Assembly: GCF_001205715.1 (NCBI RefSeq)
Contig: NZ_AQQZ01000002.1
Coordinates: 119,501-183,500 of the forward strand
Direction of reading: 5' to 3'
DNA from: Pseudaestuariivita atlantica
GTDB lineage: Bacteria; Pseudomonadota; Alphaproteobacteria; Rhodobacterales; Rhodobacteraceae
Length of the DNA stretch: 64,000 bases
The translations under genes were made by a program, and so were the position numbers. The notes beneath the pieces were generated by a model. The model did no database searches, was not told the DNA's origin, and was given only the letters and a program-made list of their open reading frames with translations. Each line of letters opens with the position of its first letter. Position 1 is the first letter of the stretch. This document shows positions 26,093 through 37,374 of the stretch, in pieces.

Positions 26093-26767
26093 ATGAAGAT
26101 CCTGATCGCCGAAGACGATTCCGCGACGGCACAATTCATAGCGCGGGGGTTTCGAGAGGAAGGGCATGTCGTCGACTGTCTTGACGATGGTCGGGATGCG
26201 CTCGCCCAGGCGACGACGGCAAGCTACGACGTTGCGATCGTGGACCGCATGTTGCCGGGTCTCGATGGTTTGTCCGTCGTCAAGGCGCTGCGTGCCGCGA
26301 ACAACCCCCTGCCGGTCATTTTCCTGACCGCCATGGACGGGCTGGAAGACCGGGTGGATGGGTTGAAGGCGGGCGGGGACGATTACCTGGTCAAGCCCTT
26401 CGCCTTTGCCGAATTGTCCGCCCGTGTCGACGCGGTGGCGCGGCGGCCCCCGGTTCAGACCACGGAGACGACGGTTCTGACCGCCGGGGATCTGCAGATG
26501 GACCTCGTACGTCGAAAGGTCACCCGTGCGGGCAAGACCATCGATTTGCTGCCAAGGGAATTCGCGTTGCTGGAAACCCTGTTGCGCCGGAAAGGCCGGG
26601 TGCAGACCCGGACCATGCTTCTGGAAGCGGTCTGGGGGATCAGTTTCGATCCGCAGACCAATGTCGTCGACACCCATATCAGCCGCCTGCGCGCGAAGGT
26701 CGACAAGCCGTTCGACCGCGATCTGATCGTCACGGTTCGAGGGGCCGGGTACCGGATCGATGACTAG
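26093..26767 (+). CDS. OmpR-family response regulator
   Basis: 224 residues. The receiver domain (1-115) has the acidic pocket EDD at 7-9, phospho-acceptor Asp51 in VDRMLPGLDG, and Lys in LVKPFAFAEL. The winged-helix DNA-binding domain (about 128-222) contains LLPREFALLETLLRRKG and VDTHISRLRAKVD. Overlaps the histidine kinase by eight bases, so they are a coupled pair. Divergent from the htrA-like pseudoprotease gene, which is a likely target; this is inference. Confidence 0.93.
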   Translation: MKILIAEDDSATAQFIARGFREEGHVVDCLDDGRDALAQATTASYDVAIVDRMLPGLDGLSVVKALRAANNPLPVIFLTAMDGLEDRVDGLKAGGDDYLVKPFAFAELSARVDAVARRPPVQTTETTVLTAGDLQMDLVRRKVTRAGKTIDLLPREFALLETLLRRKGRVQTRTMLLEAVWGISFDPQTNVVDTHISRLRAKVDKPFDRDLIVTVRGAGYRIDD

Positions 26768-28136
26768 CGGGGAGACGCGGCAGAAGACCGGGCGCTGGTG
26801 GCGGCAGCTGCATCATTCGGCGCCGATGCGCCACACGCTTCTGTTGCTGGCAGTCTTCATCGCCATCGACGTTCTCAGCCTTGGTGCCGCCTATCTGAAG
26901 CTTCGGGCCGACGTTGCGAGGGAACTGGCCGCTGAACTGCGCCGCGAGGCGGCCGGGCTCGATCTGACGGCAACGCCGAACGCATTGTCGACGATTGTCG
27001 CCGCGCGGGCTCGCGTGAGCGATCCCGCTGAAATGGTCATGGTCTTCCTGCGTTCCGACGGCAGGCAGGTCGGCAACGTGCGGGCGGCGATGCGGGGTGG
27101 CGAGATCGCTCTTGTCCCCCGTGAGGGTGGCGAGCCCCTCGCTCCGGCGGGATACTTGCGCGAGCCGCAGGAACTGGCCGGTGGCATCCTGATCCTCGGG
27201 GTGAGCCTCGCTCCGCTAGACGACCTGCGGAGAAACTTTCTGCTGCTGTTTCTCATCAGCATCGTCCCGACAGCGGCGCTGTCGCTGCTGGCGGGTGTTG
27301 CCGTCGCCCGTCGCGATGCGCGCCGGGTGTCGGATATCGAACGGACGCTCGATCAGCTGACGGGCGGGGATCTGACCGCCCGCGCCGATCCACCGACGGG
27401 ATCCGACGACATGGCGAGGATCGCGCTGGGGGTGAACCGGTTGGCCAGCAAACAGCAAAACTCCATCGCGGCGTTGCGGCAGGTGTCGACGGATATCGCG
27501 CATGACCTGAAGACACCGCTTCAGCGCGTGTCCGGGCTGCTTGAAGACCTCCAGCGCTCCGTTGAAGGCAATGCCGAGGCCGAAGCGCTTGCCGGGCAGG
27601 CGGCGCACGAGGTCCGGCGCGCCGGGTCGGTGTTCAACGCGATGGTGCGGATCGCGATGGTGGAGGGCAGCGATCACGGCCAGAATTTCACCATCGTCGA
27701 TCTTGGCAAGATCGCGAAGGACATCGCGGAGTTGTACCAGCCGACCATCGAGGACGCGGGAAAGACGCTGCAGGTCGACATCGACGAACGCACCCATCCG
27801 ATCAAGGGCGATGCAGAACTTTTGGGGCAGGCCGTTTCGAATCTGCTTGAGAACGCGCTTGTCCATACGCCTGCCGGTACCGAAATCACGGTTTCGGTCG
27901 AGGAATCCTCGGATGGTGTCAGCCTGATCGTCGCGGACACGGGCAGCGGAATTCCCGAAGGCGAACGTGGCAAGGTCACGCAACGCTTCTACAGGCTCGA
28001 ACGAAGCCGGTCCACGCCGGGTCACGGGCTTGGATTGTCGCTTGTCGCGGCGGTCGCTGAATTGCACTCCGCCGAGATGATGCTGGCCGACAACGAACCG
28101 GGTCTGCGTGCCACGATAAGGTTCAAGGCAGTGTGA
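26760..28136 (+). CDS. Sensor histidine kinase
   Basis: 458 residues. Membrane spans near 25-47 and 158-182 flank a ~110-residue periplasmic sensor loop. A HAMP region (183-235), dimerisation domain with His248 in DIAHDLKTPLQ, and HATPase domain (NLLENALVHTP, DTGSGIPEGE, GHGLGLSLV) follow. It would phosphorylate the upstream response regulator. The QseC/EnvZ-like arrangement suggests an envelope signal, not identifiable from sequence. An envelope-stress role fits the neighbouring HtrA-like gene. Confidence 0.93.
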   Translation: MTSGETRQKTGRWWRQLHHSAPMRHTLLLLAVFIAIDVLSLGAAYLKLRADVARELAAELRREAAGLDLTATPNALSTIVAARARVSDPAEMVMVFLRSDGRQVGNVRAAMRGGEIALVPREGGEPLAPAGYLREPQELAGGILILGVSLAPLDDLRRNFLLLFLISIVPTAALSLLAGVAVARRDARRVSDIERTLDQLTGGDLTARADPPTGSDDMARIALGVNRLASKQQNSIAALRQVSTDIAHDLKTPLQRVSGLLEDLQRSVEGNAEAEALAGQAAHEVRRAGSVFNAMVRIAMVEGSDHGQNFTIVDLGKIAKDIAELYQPTIEDAGKTLQVDIDERTHPIKGDAELLGQAVSNLLENALVHTPAGTEITVSVEESSDGVSLIVADTGSGIPEGERGKVTQRFYRLERSRSTPGHGLGLSLVAAVAELHSAEMMLADNEPGLRATIRFKAV

Positions 28137-28230
28137 AGCTCCGGCAACAGGATGGGAGTGCCGGTTTCGAGGTATGCGGTTTTTGCATGGCAGGTATGCG
28201 AGTTCGAGGATTAAATATGCTTGCATTAAT

Positions 28231-28242
28231 TATGTAGACATA
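28231..28242. promoter_or_regulatory. Candidate MarR operator and -10 element
   Basis: TATGT-AG-ACATA lies in an AT-rich stretch (28205-28250) 13 bases upstream of the marR ATG at 28255, overlapping a -10-like TATACT at 28241. The sequence ACATATA also occurs upstream of the second marR (39683). Autoregulation is inferred. Confidence 0.35.
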
Positions 28243-28254
28243 TACTTTCCGCGT

Positions 28255-28680
28255 ATGATCAGGAAACAAAACGATATTGTCGGCTCCCTTTTTCAGGACA
28301 TCGCTCACCTGATCCGCCAGCGGATCGACAACGAATTGCAGCCGTTCGGGCTGACCCGTCTCAAGTGGTTGGCCATCGGGCTGGTGCAGACCACGCCGGG
28401 GATGACACAAAGCGAGTTGGCCGCACGGCTTGAGTTGAAACCGGCAGCCACCGGCAAGCTTGTCGACCGGCTGGTGAGCCGGGAACTGGTGGAGCGGCGC
28501 GCCGATCCCGGCGACCGGCGTGTCCACCGCCTGTTCGTGACCGAAAAGTCCGACAACCTGCTGATCGAGTTGGAACCGGTCGGCACAGCGATCCGCGAAG
28601 ACGTCCTCCAGGATTTCGGATCGAAGGAGCGCAAGCAACTGGAGGACCTGTTGAACCGGCTCAAGCAGCGTTTGGTTTAG
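28255..28680 (+). CDS. MarR-family transcriptional regulator (paralogue 1)
   Basis: 141 residues. Winged helix with the recognition region [20 protein letters not shown] and wing sequence ERRADPGDRRVHRL. Its closest visible relative is the MarR at 39237-39683: both share [17 protein letters not shown], the DxxDRR wing and REDVLQD, so they are paralogues. Likely controls the following CBS-SulP-DMT genes and possibly the stress operon. ATG at 28255 is preferred; the upstream extension is in AT-rich promoter-like DNA. Confidence 0.9.
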   Translation: MIRKQNDIVGSLFQDIAHLIRQRIDNELQPFGLTRLKWLAIGLVQTTPGMTQSELAARLELKPAATGKLVDRLVSRELVERRADPGDRRVHRLFVTEKSDNLLIELEPVGTAIREDVLQDFGSKERKQLEDLLNRLKQRLV

Positions 28681-28764
28681 TCCGCGATCTTCGCACTCTC
28701 GGTGTTCCTGACCGTGGAAGCCCTGTCTTGGGTCAGTACCCTGTCAACGATCTGGGAAAGGATC

Positions 28765-29220
28765 ATGACGATGACTGTACGAACCATCGTGGACGCGCAC
28801 CGGGGCCGGAAATCCCCTTTCTGCACGTCCGATATATCCGTGTTCGATGCGGCCGTGGAAATCGCCGAACTCGGCGTGAACGCGCTGGCGGTTGTCGATG
28901 ACGGCAAGCTGGCCGGCATCATCACCGACCACGACATCATCCGCGCGCTGGCAGATACCGGCGCTGACCTGGGAGAGATCCGCGTCAGCGAATGGATGAC
29001 GCCGGACGTGAAGACCTGCACACCCGACAGCAAGCTGTCCGACGCGCTGAACATCATGGCGCGGTACGGTATCCGGCATCTCGTGGTCGTCGAGGGTGAT
29101 GCGCCCGTGGCCGTGCTGGGCGCACGCGACGTGCTGACCCGGATCCACGAAAACGACGAGTTGCAACTGCGCGTCCTGCAGGACATCGCCCGCATCTCGC
29201 ACGCGACGCAGGTCGCCTGA
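28765..29220 (+). CDS. Two-CBS-domain protein
   Basis: 151 residues, essentially a single CBS pair (VRTIVDAHRGRKSPF... about 3-65; VSEWMTPDVKTC... about 72-130, each with the ALxVVDDGKLAGIITDHD-type core). CBS pairs bind adenine nucleotides or NAD and sense energy state. GGGAAAGGATC precedes the ATG; another ATG lies two codons on. It sits between marR and a SulP transporter and may regulate it, by position only. Confidence 0.88.
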   Translation: MTMTVRTIVDAHRGRKSPFCTSDISVFDAAVEIAELGVNALAVVDDGKLAGIITDHDIIRALADTGADLGEIRVSEWMTPDVKTCTPDSKLSDALNIMARYGIRHLVVVEGDAPVAVLGARDVLTRIHENDELQLRVLQDIARISHATQVA

Positions 29221-29284
29221 ACCGGATGACCCCGTCCCGCCCTCGCGGATGGGGCGGGGTCGACCTTGCCGCGCGTGGAACCTC

Positions 29285-30970
29285 ATGGCGGACTTCTCCG
29301 ATCTTTTCCTGCCGAAGCTGATCACCGTCCTGCGTGACGGGTATGACCTGCACGCGTTCAAGGCGGACGCGGTCGCGGGTCTGACCGTGGCGGTCGTCGC
29401 GCTGCCGCTTTCCATGGCCATCGCCATCGCGTCCGGTGCGACGCCGGCGCAGGGCCTTTATACCGCGATCATCGGCGGGTTCCTCGTCTCTGCACTGGGG
29501 GGAAGCCGGTTCCAGATCGGCGGGCCGGCGGGGGCGTTCATCGTTCTGGTCGCCGCCACCGTCATGCAGCATGGCATGGACGGGTTGATCCTTGCGACGG
29601 CGATTGCCGGTCTGCTGCTGGTCGCGGCCGGGTTCCTGCGGCTCGGCACGTATATCAAGTTCATCCCCTACCCGGTGACGGTGGGCTTCACCGCCGGGAT
29701 TGCGGTCATCATCTTTGCCAGCCAGTTGCGAGAGTTGCTTGGCCTGTCGCCCGACGGGTCCGAGCCCGGACCGCTGGTCGAGAAGTTGCCCTACCTGTGG
29801 GAGGCGCTGCCGACATTCAGCGCCACCGCCGTTGCCGTGTCGCTGGGCACCATCGCCGTGATCGTGGTGCAGCGGCGCTATCGCCCGCACTGGCCCGGCA
29901 TGCTGATCGCCGTTTGTCTTGCCGCGCTTGCGGTCTGGGCGCTGTCCCTGCCGGTTGCCACAATCGGCAGCCGGTTCGGCGGCATCCCCGGCGGCCTGCC
30001 CGCACCGCACCTGCCCGAGATCACCCTGGCCAAGGTCCAGGCCGTGCTGCCCGCGGCGGTGTCCTTCGCGCTTCTGGGTGCAATCGAGTCGCTCTTGTCG
30101 GCGGTGGTGGCGGACGCCATGACGGGTCGGCGGCACCGGTCGAACTGCGAACTGGTGGCGCAGGGCGTGGCCAATATCGGATCGGCCCTGTTCGGCGGCA
30201 TCTGCGTGACGGGCACCATCGCGCGCACGGCCACCAACGTCCGGGCCGGGGCGCACGGCCCCGTCGCGGGCATGCTGCACGCCCTGTTCCTGCTGGTCTT
30301 CATGCTGGTGGCCGCGCCGCTCGCTGCGTACATCCCGCTCTCGGCGCTGGCGGGGGTGCTGGCAGTGGTTGCGTGGAACATGATCGAGCGGGACGCGGTT
30401 CTGACACTCCTGCGTGCCAATACGGGCGAGGCCTCGGTCCTTGGGGTGACGTTCCTGTTGACGATTTTCCGTGACCTGACCGAAGCCATCGTCGTCGGTT
30501 TCGCGCTCGGCGCGGTGCTTTTCATCGCGCGGATGTCCCGCACGACCGCCATCGTGACGGCCACGCCGCTGGTCCCGGTCGACCGCCCCGATGACGGCAA
30601 TGGCGGGCGCACGGAATTCCATGAAGAAGAAGCTGCCGATCCAGACATCCTTGTCTACCACATCCGCGGTGCGTTCTTTTTCGGTGCGGCAGCATCGGTC
30701 GGTGCGGTGCTAGATCGCATATCGGACACCGCGAAGGCTTTGATCCTCGACCTGTCGGCCGTGCCGTTCATCGACTCGACGGGCGCCGCCGTGATCGAAA
30801 GCCTTGGTCACAAGATGCGTGACCGGGGGGTTCCGCTCATCCTGATCGGCACGACCCACGAGTTGCGGCAGGAACTCTTTTCCCACGACCTCAAACCTCC
30901 GCTCGTTCGATACGAGCCCACACTGGAAATCGCGCGCAGCTACGCACAGCACAGGATGGACCCCGCATGA
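29285..30970 (+). CDS. SulP-family anion transporter with STAS domain
   Basis: 561 residues. SulP signature DAVAGLTVAVVALPLSMAIA (about 25-44), Gly/Pro/Ala-rich LGGSRFQIGGPAGAFIV, 11-12 membrane spans, and a C-terminal STAS domain (about 455-555, ILDLSAVPFIDSTGAAVI with the conserved Asp-Ser-Thr). SulP proteins import sulfate, bicarbonate or dicarboxylates at the inner membrane. Substrate unresolved; bicarbonate or sulfate are the usual bacterial possibilities. Coupled to the next gene by ATGA. Confidence 0.92.
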   Translation: MADFSDLFLPKLITVLRDGYDLHAFKADAVAGLTVAVVALPLSMAIAIASGATPAQGLYTAIIGGFLVSALGGSRFQIGGPAGAFIVLVAATVMQHGMDGLILATAIAGLLLVAAGFLRLGTYIKFIPYPVTVGFTAGIAVIIFASQLRELLGLSPDGSEPGPLVEKLPYLWEALPTFSATAVAVSLGTIAVIVVQRRYRPHWPGMLIAVCLAALAVWALSLPVATIGSRFGGIPGGLPAPHLPEITLAKVQAVLPAAVSFALLGAIESLLSAVVADAMTGRRHRSNCELVAQGVANIGSALFGGICVTGTIARTATNVRAGAHGPVAGMLHALFLLVFMLVAAPLAAYIPLSALAGVLAVVAWNMIERDAVLTLLRANTGEASVLGVTFLLTIFRDLTEAIVVGFALGAVLFIARMSRTTAIVTATPLVPVDRPDDGNGGRTEFHEEEAADPDILVYHIRGAFFFGAAASVGAVLDRISDTAKALILDLSAVPFIDSTGAAVIESLGHKMRDRGVPLILIGTTHELRQELFSHDLKPPLVRYEPTLEIARSYAQHRMDPA

Positions 30971-31398
30971 GCAACCTGTACCTGACCTGGCAATTCTGGG
31001 CGCTGCTTGCGGCCGTTTTCGCCGCCTTGACGGCGATCTTCGCAAAGCTTGGCGTCGATACCATCGCCTCCGATCTGGCGACCTTCCTGCGCACGCTGGT
31101 CGTCGTTGTCGTCCTCGTGGCTCTGCTGACGGCCAAGGGCGGCTGGCAGACACTGGACGAGGTAACCCCGCGCGCCGCGGTCTTCCTCGTCTTGTCCGGC
31201 CTTGCGACCGGTGCGTCGTGGCTGTGCTATTTCCGGGCGCTGAAGCTGGGTGACGCGGCACGCGTCGCGCCCATCGACAAGCTGAGCGTCGTGTTTGTCG
31301 CCATTCTTGGTGTCACGCTGCTGGGCGAGTCACTGTCACCGACCCACTGGGCCGGAATCGGGCTGATCGCCGTCGGCGCGATCCTCGTCGCGCTGTGA
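30967..31398 (+). CDS. Half-size EamA/DMT-family membrane protein
   Basis: 143 residues with about five membrane segments, matching one EamA repeat (SWLCYFRALKLGDAARVAPIDKLSVVF, and the end WAGIGLIAVGAILVAL). Full-length drug/metabolite transporters have two such repeats; this single-repeat form would need to dimerise, like EmrE-type small transporters. ATGA overlap with the SulP gene. Confidence 0.85.
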   Translation: MSNLYLTWQFWALLAAVFAALTAIFAKLGVDTIASDLATFLRTLVVVVVLVALLTAKGGWQTLDEVTPRAAVFLVLSGLATGASWLCYFRALKLGDAARVAPIDKLSVVFVAILGVTLLGESLSPTHWAGIGLIAVGAILVAL

Positions 31399-31507
31399 CC
31401 TAAATCATTGCTCTTTGCGGCTGGTATACACATGGTCACTCATTGAAATAAACGCCACGTCAACCGGACCGAGATACGATTGCTTACCTCGAGACCTGAC
31501 AGAAACG

Positions 31508-31527
31508 CCGGCCTTATAAGAAGCCGG
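31508..31527 (+). terminator. Possible terminator after the SulP-DMT operon
   Basis: CCGGC (31508-31512) and GCCGG (31523-31527) with a ten-base AT-rich loop, followed by TTT, 110 bases past the stop. Short stem, so weak. The rest of the 31399-31657 gap shows nothing recognisable. Confidence 0.3.
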
Positions 31528-31657
31528 TTTGCACCGAGACCGCGCCGCACAACGCATACCGGGCTGTTCTGGCAATTCAGCATGTAGTGATGAATCCAAA
31601 GCCCCTCGCTGCCGGCGCGTAGGTGCGATCCGCTTGTGTCGAACCCGGAATCTGTGA

Positions 31658-31984
31658 GTGGAGCGAGTCACCGCCACTGTTGATCTGGAGGAGGCCAAGG
31701 TCATCCAGAACCCGATTGGCGGTGAGGCGCTCCGGATGTCGTCGGACTTGTTCAGGCATGGGCTTGAAGTCGGACTCGAACACGCGACGGCCATGCCCGA
31801 TTGCAATGTCACCGGCACTCATCCGCTTGCGACGGGGCGCATCGTTCTGGCGCACCTGAAGGAGGGGCTCGACTATTACGCGCGCCTGGCATGCATGGAA
31901 CTGGAGATGGAGATCACGGTCGCGCTCGCGTCGGGCGACTGCGAGAGGGCGGCCCGGAAACGTCTGGAGCTTGCGGACGCCTGA
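31658..31984 (+). CDS. Small protein resembling DUF5661
   Basis: 108 residues from a GTG start. Its core (GLEVGLEHATAMPDCNVTG and TGRIVLAHLKEGLDYYARLA) resembles DUF5661, which has a vELEHg...kIAlaHLkEdpdYYxrL pattern; the family name is from memory and should be checked. All-helical, no membrane span. No good Shine-Dalgarno is visible, so start and expression are uncertain. It faces the APC-like permease gene tail-to-tail. Confidence 0.55.
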   Translation: MERVTATVDLEEAKVIQNPIGGEALRMSSDLFRHGLEVGLEHATAMPDCNVTGTHPLATGRIVLAHLKEGLDYYARLACMELEMEITVALASGDCERAARKRLELADA

Positions 31985-32081
31985 CAGGCGCTGGAGCGGC
32001 AAATCGCCTCTCAATTGTCCCGGCTTCCAACATGACACCGCGGCCAAGGCCGAATTGATCCTTCGCCGTTCAGCCGCGGGG

Positions 32082-33275
32082 TCAGACAGAGACGGAGGCT
32101 CCGGTCACGACAACCAGGAGGCCAAGGGCGGCGAGGCAGGAAAACGCGATCGCCGCCGTTCGGTGGCCGGACGCCAGCGATCCTGCCGCGGCGTTGGCGG
32201 CCTGGATCGCGTAGTATGCGGCGAATGCGCGCGAGGCTATCGTGATGATCTCGAACACGTTGGCGCTCCAAGTCAGCACCACTCCGATCACGGCCAGCAC
32301 GGTATATCCGGCACGCGTGCTCACGCGGCCGCGCGTCAGCTCCGCAACCAGCCCGCCGGATCCTGCCGTGTCCGCGACAGCGGCGCTGAACTGGGCCGCC
32401 AGCGCGGCACCGACAAGCAGAACGGGCAGGATCGGCGCGGCGACCTTCATCAACGGAATGATGGCGGTTTCGCTCAGGGGTATCGTTCCCGAAGCGAACA
32501 GGAAGCTCAGCAGGAGGATATAGACCATGTAGATCGCCGTCGCGATCCACTGCGCGCGTTTCATGCTCTGGATGCGGGTGTGCGCGTCGTATTGCCTGCC
32601 CAGGTATCGCGACGTCTCGAATCCCTGAACCGTGACGATCAGGCCGAAGACAAGGGTCAATCCTGCCCAGTCGGTCACTTGCGGCGGGTTGAACACCAAG
32701 GCCCCTCGGGCCGCCGTCGCGCCGAAATAGATGGCAAGACCGCATAGCAGCCCGGCAATGATCGCCAGCTTCAGGGTGACGGCCAGCTTCTCCATTCCTT
32801 CGAGCGCGGTAAAGCCTCGGGTCCAGCCCGTGTAGGCAATTACCAAAAGGGCTCCGGTCGTCACCAGACGCGCCGCCAGCGGATCGTCGTAGGGCGTGAG
32901 GCTGAGCGAGAACGCGCCCAGCAGGTTCAGGTAGTAGGCAACGGAAATCGCGTAAGCCAGAACCAGAACCCACGAAGCTACAAGCTCCAGCATGTCCTCG
33001 AGCCGCGAGCGTTGCGTGTCCTTGTCCATCCGCAGGATATTGAAGCGTATCGCGGTGCCGAAGGCGTAAGCCAAGATGCACAGCAGGGCCATCGCGACGG
33101 GGGCATAGTACCCGAACGACGCATCGAGGATCGGGCCTATGACAAGAAAGCCGCTGCCGATGATGGATGCCAAGGGGGTGACGATCGCTCGCCACCCGAC
33201 CGACGTCGCAACGCGGGGATGAAGAAGTACCGCCGCTACCAGAACCGAAACGGCCAGTACCGCGACATTTGTCAT
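32082..33275 (-). CDS. APC-superfamily permease-like membrane protein
   Basis: 397 residues, about 11-12 membrane spans. Near the N-terminus SIIGSGFLVIGPIL resembles the broken first helix of APC amino acid permeases (GSG motif), and TAGSGGLVAELTRGR is a later loop. Shorter than typical APC permeases (450-500) with a reduced C-terminus. Substrate unknown. Coupled to the NDUFS4-like gene by ATGA, so it is the last gene of the marR-ftsH-clpG-hdeD direction. Confidence 0.75.
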   Translation of the reverse strand: MTNVAVLAVSVLVAAVLLHPRVATSVGWRAIVTPLASIIGSGFLVIGPILDASFGYYAPVAMALLCILAYAFGTAIRFNILRMDKDTQRSRLEDMLELVASWVLVLAYAISVAYYLNLLGAFSLSLTPYDDPLAARLVTTGALLVIAYTGWTRGFTALEGMEKLAVTLKLAIIAGLLCGLAIYFGATAARGALVFNPPQVTDWAGLTLVFGLIVTVQGFETSRYLGRQYDAHTRIQSMKRAQWIATAIYMVYILLLSFLFASGTIPLSETAIIPLMKVAAPILPVLLVGAALAAQFSAAVADTAGSGGLVAELTRGRVSTRAGYTVLAVIGVVLTWSANVFEIITIASRAFAAYYAIQAANAAAGSLASGHRTAAIAFSCLAALGLLVVVTGASVSV

Positions 33276-33793
33276 TGCGTCGGTTTTCGGCTTGACAGTG
33301 TCGTGCCGGTCCAGGCCGGCGGGTCAGAGGCGGGGAATGACTCTTCGTCGGCTTCGAGGACCGGATCGAACGCTTCCGGTGTGCTGCCGGGAGCAGGGTT
33401 GCCCTCGCCGGCCTCCGTCGCGGAGGTGGTGACCGAACGCGCGGGTGGGGCTTGTGGTTCGTGGTGCGCCCGTTCGCCCGTCCCGGCATCGTCGCTCACG
33501 ATATAATCCCAGTCGTTGTGCTCGGCGAAGGCGACGGCGCTGTCACGATTCGGGAACCTGAGCCGGATGGGCTGGAACGGGTCGGAACTGGCAATCCACC
33601 CCATCAGCGGGTCGGTGGACTTTGCCTGTGAGGGCTCGAATTCGAGCACCCAGCCCCGATTGCGCGGCCCCGATTGCGTGACCGTCTTCGACGGGCGGTA
33701 GATCAGCGCCGGCGGGACATCCTTCGAGCGCAGATCGGTTCCGGGCCGTTTCGGGTCGAATGGCGGGCGGTTGTGTTTCTGACGTCCTATCAT
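33272..33793 (-). CDS. NDUFS4-like (ETC complex I accessory subunit) paralogue with acidic tail
   Basis: 173 residues. Residues 28-100 match the NDUS4 family (LIYRPSKTVTQSG, GWVLEFEPSQAKSTDPLMGW, RLRFPNRDSAVAFAEHNDWD). In alphaproteobacteria the canonical copy is a complex I accessory subunit near nuo-independent loci. Here an N-terminal basic stretch and a ~75-residue Pro/Ala/Glu-rich tail are added, no nuo genes are near, and the gene is in an apparent stress operon. A separate, stress-linked role is possible. Coupled to the permease by ATGA. Confidence 0.8.
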   Translation of the reverse strand: MIGRQKHNRPPFDPKRPGTDLRSKDVPPALIYRPSKTVTQSGPRNRGWVLEFEPSQAKSTDPLMGWIASSDPFQPIRLRFPNRDSAVAFAEHNDWDYIVSDDAGTGERAHHEPQAPPARSVTTSATEAGEGNPAPGSTPEAFDPVLEADEESFPASDPPAWTGTTLSSRKPTQ

Positions 33794-33814
33794 CGGAGCG
33801 ATCCTCCAACTTGT

Positions 33815-34426
33815 TCAGCTTGTCGCCTGTTCGCCTGACGCAGCCTCGCTGCGCCGCAGTTTCAGTCCCAGCACCAGCATCACGATGCCGAAGATCGCGG
33901 CGTAAAGGCCGAGCAGCCAGCCAAGCGCCAGCAGGCTTTCAGCCGGACGGAGCATCAGCAACCACACGACGGCAACGCCGAACAGGACCGACAATACGCC
34001 GCTGAGACCCAGCCAGACTTCGCCTTCGATTTCCTTGCGCAGGCGAATGGCCGTCGCGATCTCGAACATTCCCGAGACGACGGACCAGAACGCGATGCTG
34101 GCCCACAGGAAGGCGGCAAGCACAAGGGTTGCCACCATCGGCGCCACGATTACGATGATACCGGTCAGGACACCAAGAACGCCGCTGGCGGCCAGCCATC
34201 CCCACCTTTCGCCCTGGCGGATGTTGCGCACGGCCGAGATCAGACCGAAGACGCCGTCGGCGAAGGCGAAGGCGCCGAACAGGATCGTCAGGGTCAGGAC
34301 GGCCCCTGCCGGCATCAGGAATGCAAGAACGGCGATAATCAGCGCGACCACGCCGCGCAGAACGAAGGCCCACCAGTTCCGCGACAAGGTGCAAGCAATG
34401 TTTACTTCGAAGTTTTCCCTGGTCAT
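33815..34426 (-). CDS. HdeD-family membrane protein
   Basis: 203 residues with six membrane spans in three pairs, and the HdeD-type core NWWAFVLRGVVALIIAVLAF plus repeated GVLSVLFGVAVVW / GVLGVLTGIIVIV segments. HdeD is an acid-stress membrane protein in enterobacteria and is part of heat-tolerance loci. GGAGGT stands eight bases before the ATG at 34426. It lies between clpG-like and NDUFS4-like genes on the same strand. Confidence 0.88.
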   Translation of the reverse strand: MTRENFEVNIACTLSRNWWAFVLRGVVALIIAVLAFLMPAGAVLTLTILFGAFAFADGVFGLISAVRNIRQGERWGWLAASGVLGVLTGIIVIVAPMVATLVLAAFLWASIAFWSVVSGMFEIATAIRLRKEIEGEVWLGLSGVLSVLFGVAVVWLLMLRPAESLLALGWLLGLYAAIFGIVMLVLGLKLRRSEAASGEQATS

Positions 34427-34447
34427 CTCGTAGACCTCCATGAAGTG

Positions 34448-34472
34448 CCCGGCGGCCAACGTGGCCGCCGGG
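34448..34472 (-). other. Strong intercistronic hairpin between clpG-like and hdeD
   Basis: CCCGGCGGCC (34448-34457) and GGCCGCCGGG (34463-34472), a perfect ten-base stem with a five-base loop, 11 bases past the clpG stop and 22 bases before the hdeD start. No T-run. It may be an attenuator, RNA-processing or stability element that lowers hdeD relative to clpG. Confidence 0.55.
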
Positions 34473-34483
34473 AGAGTGGTGCG

Positions 34484-37309
<2,826 letters not shown>

Positions 37310-37374
37310 TGTCAGTGTCCTCCATTTCTTACGGCTTGCTATTCGCAAGCAGGGATTCGGTTCTTTGAGGTGGA

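Noticed and set aside
29054-30661. Minus-strand open frame of 535 codons opposite the SulP gene
   Set aside because: Low-complexity Arg/Gly/His/Gln translation and conserved SulP-STAS on the other strand; not a gene.
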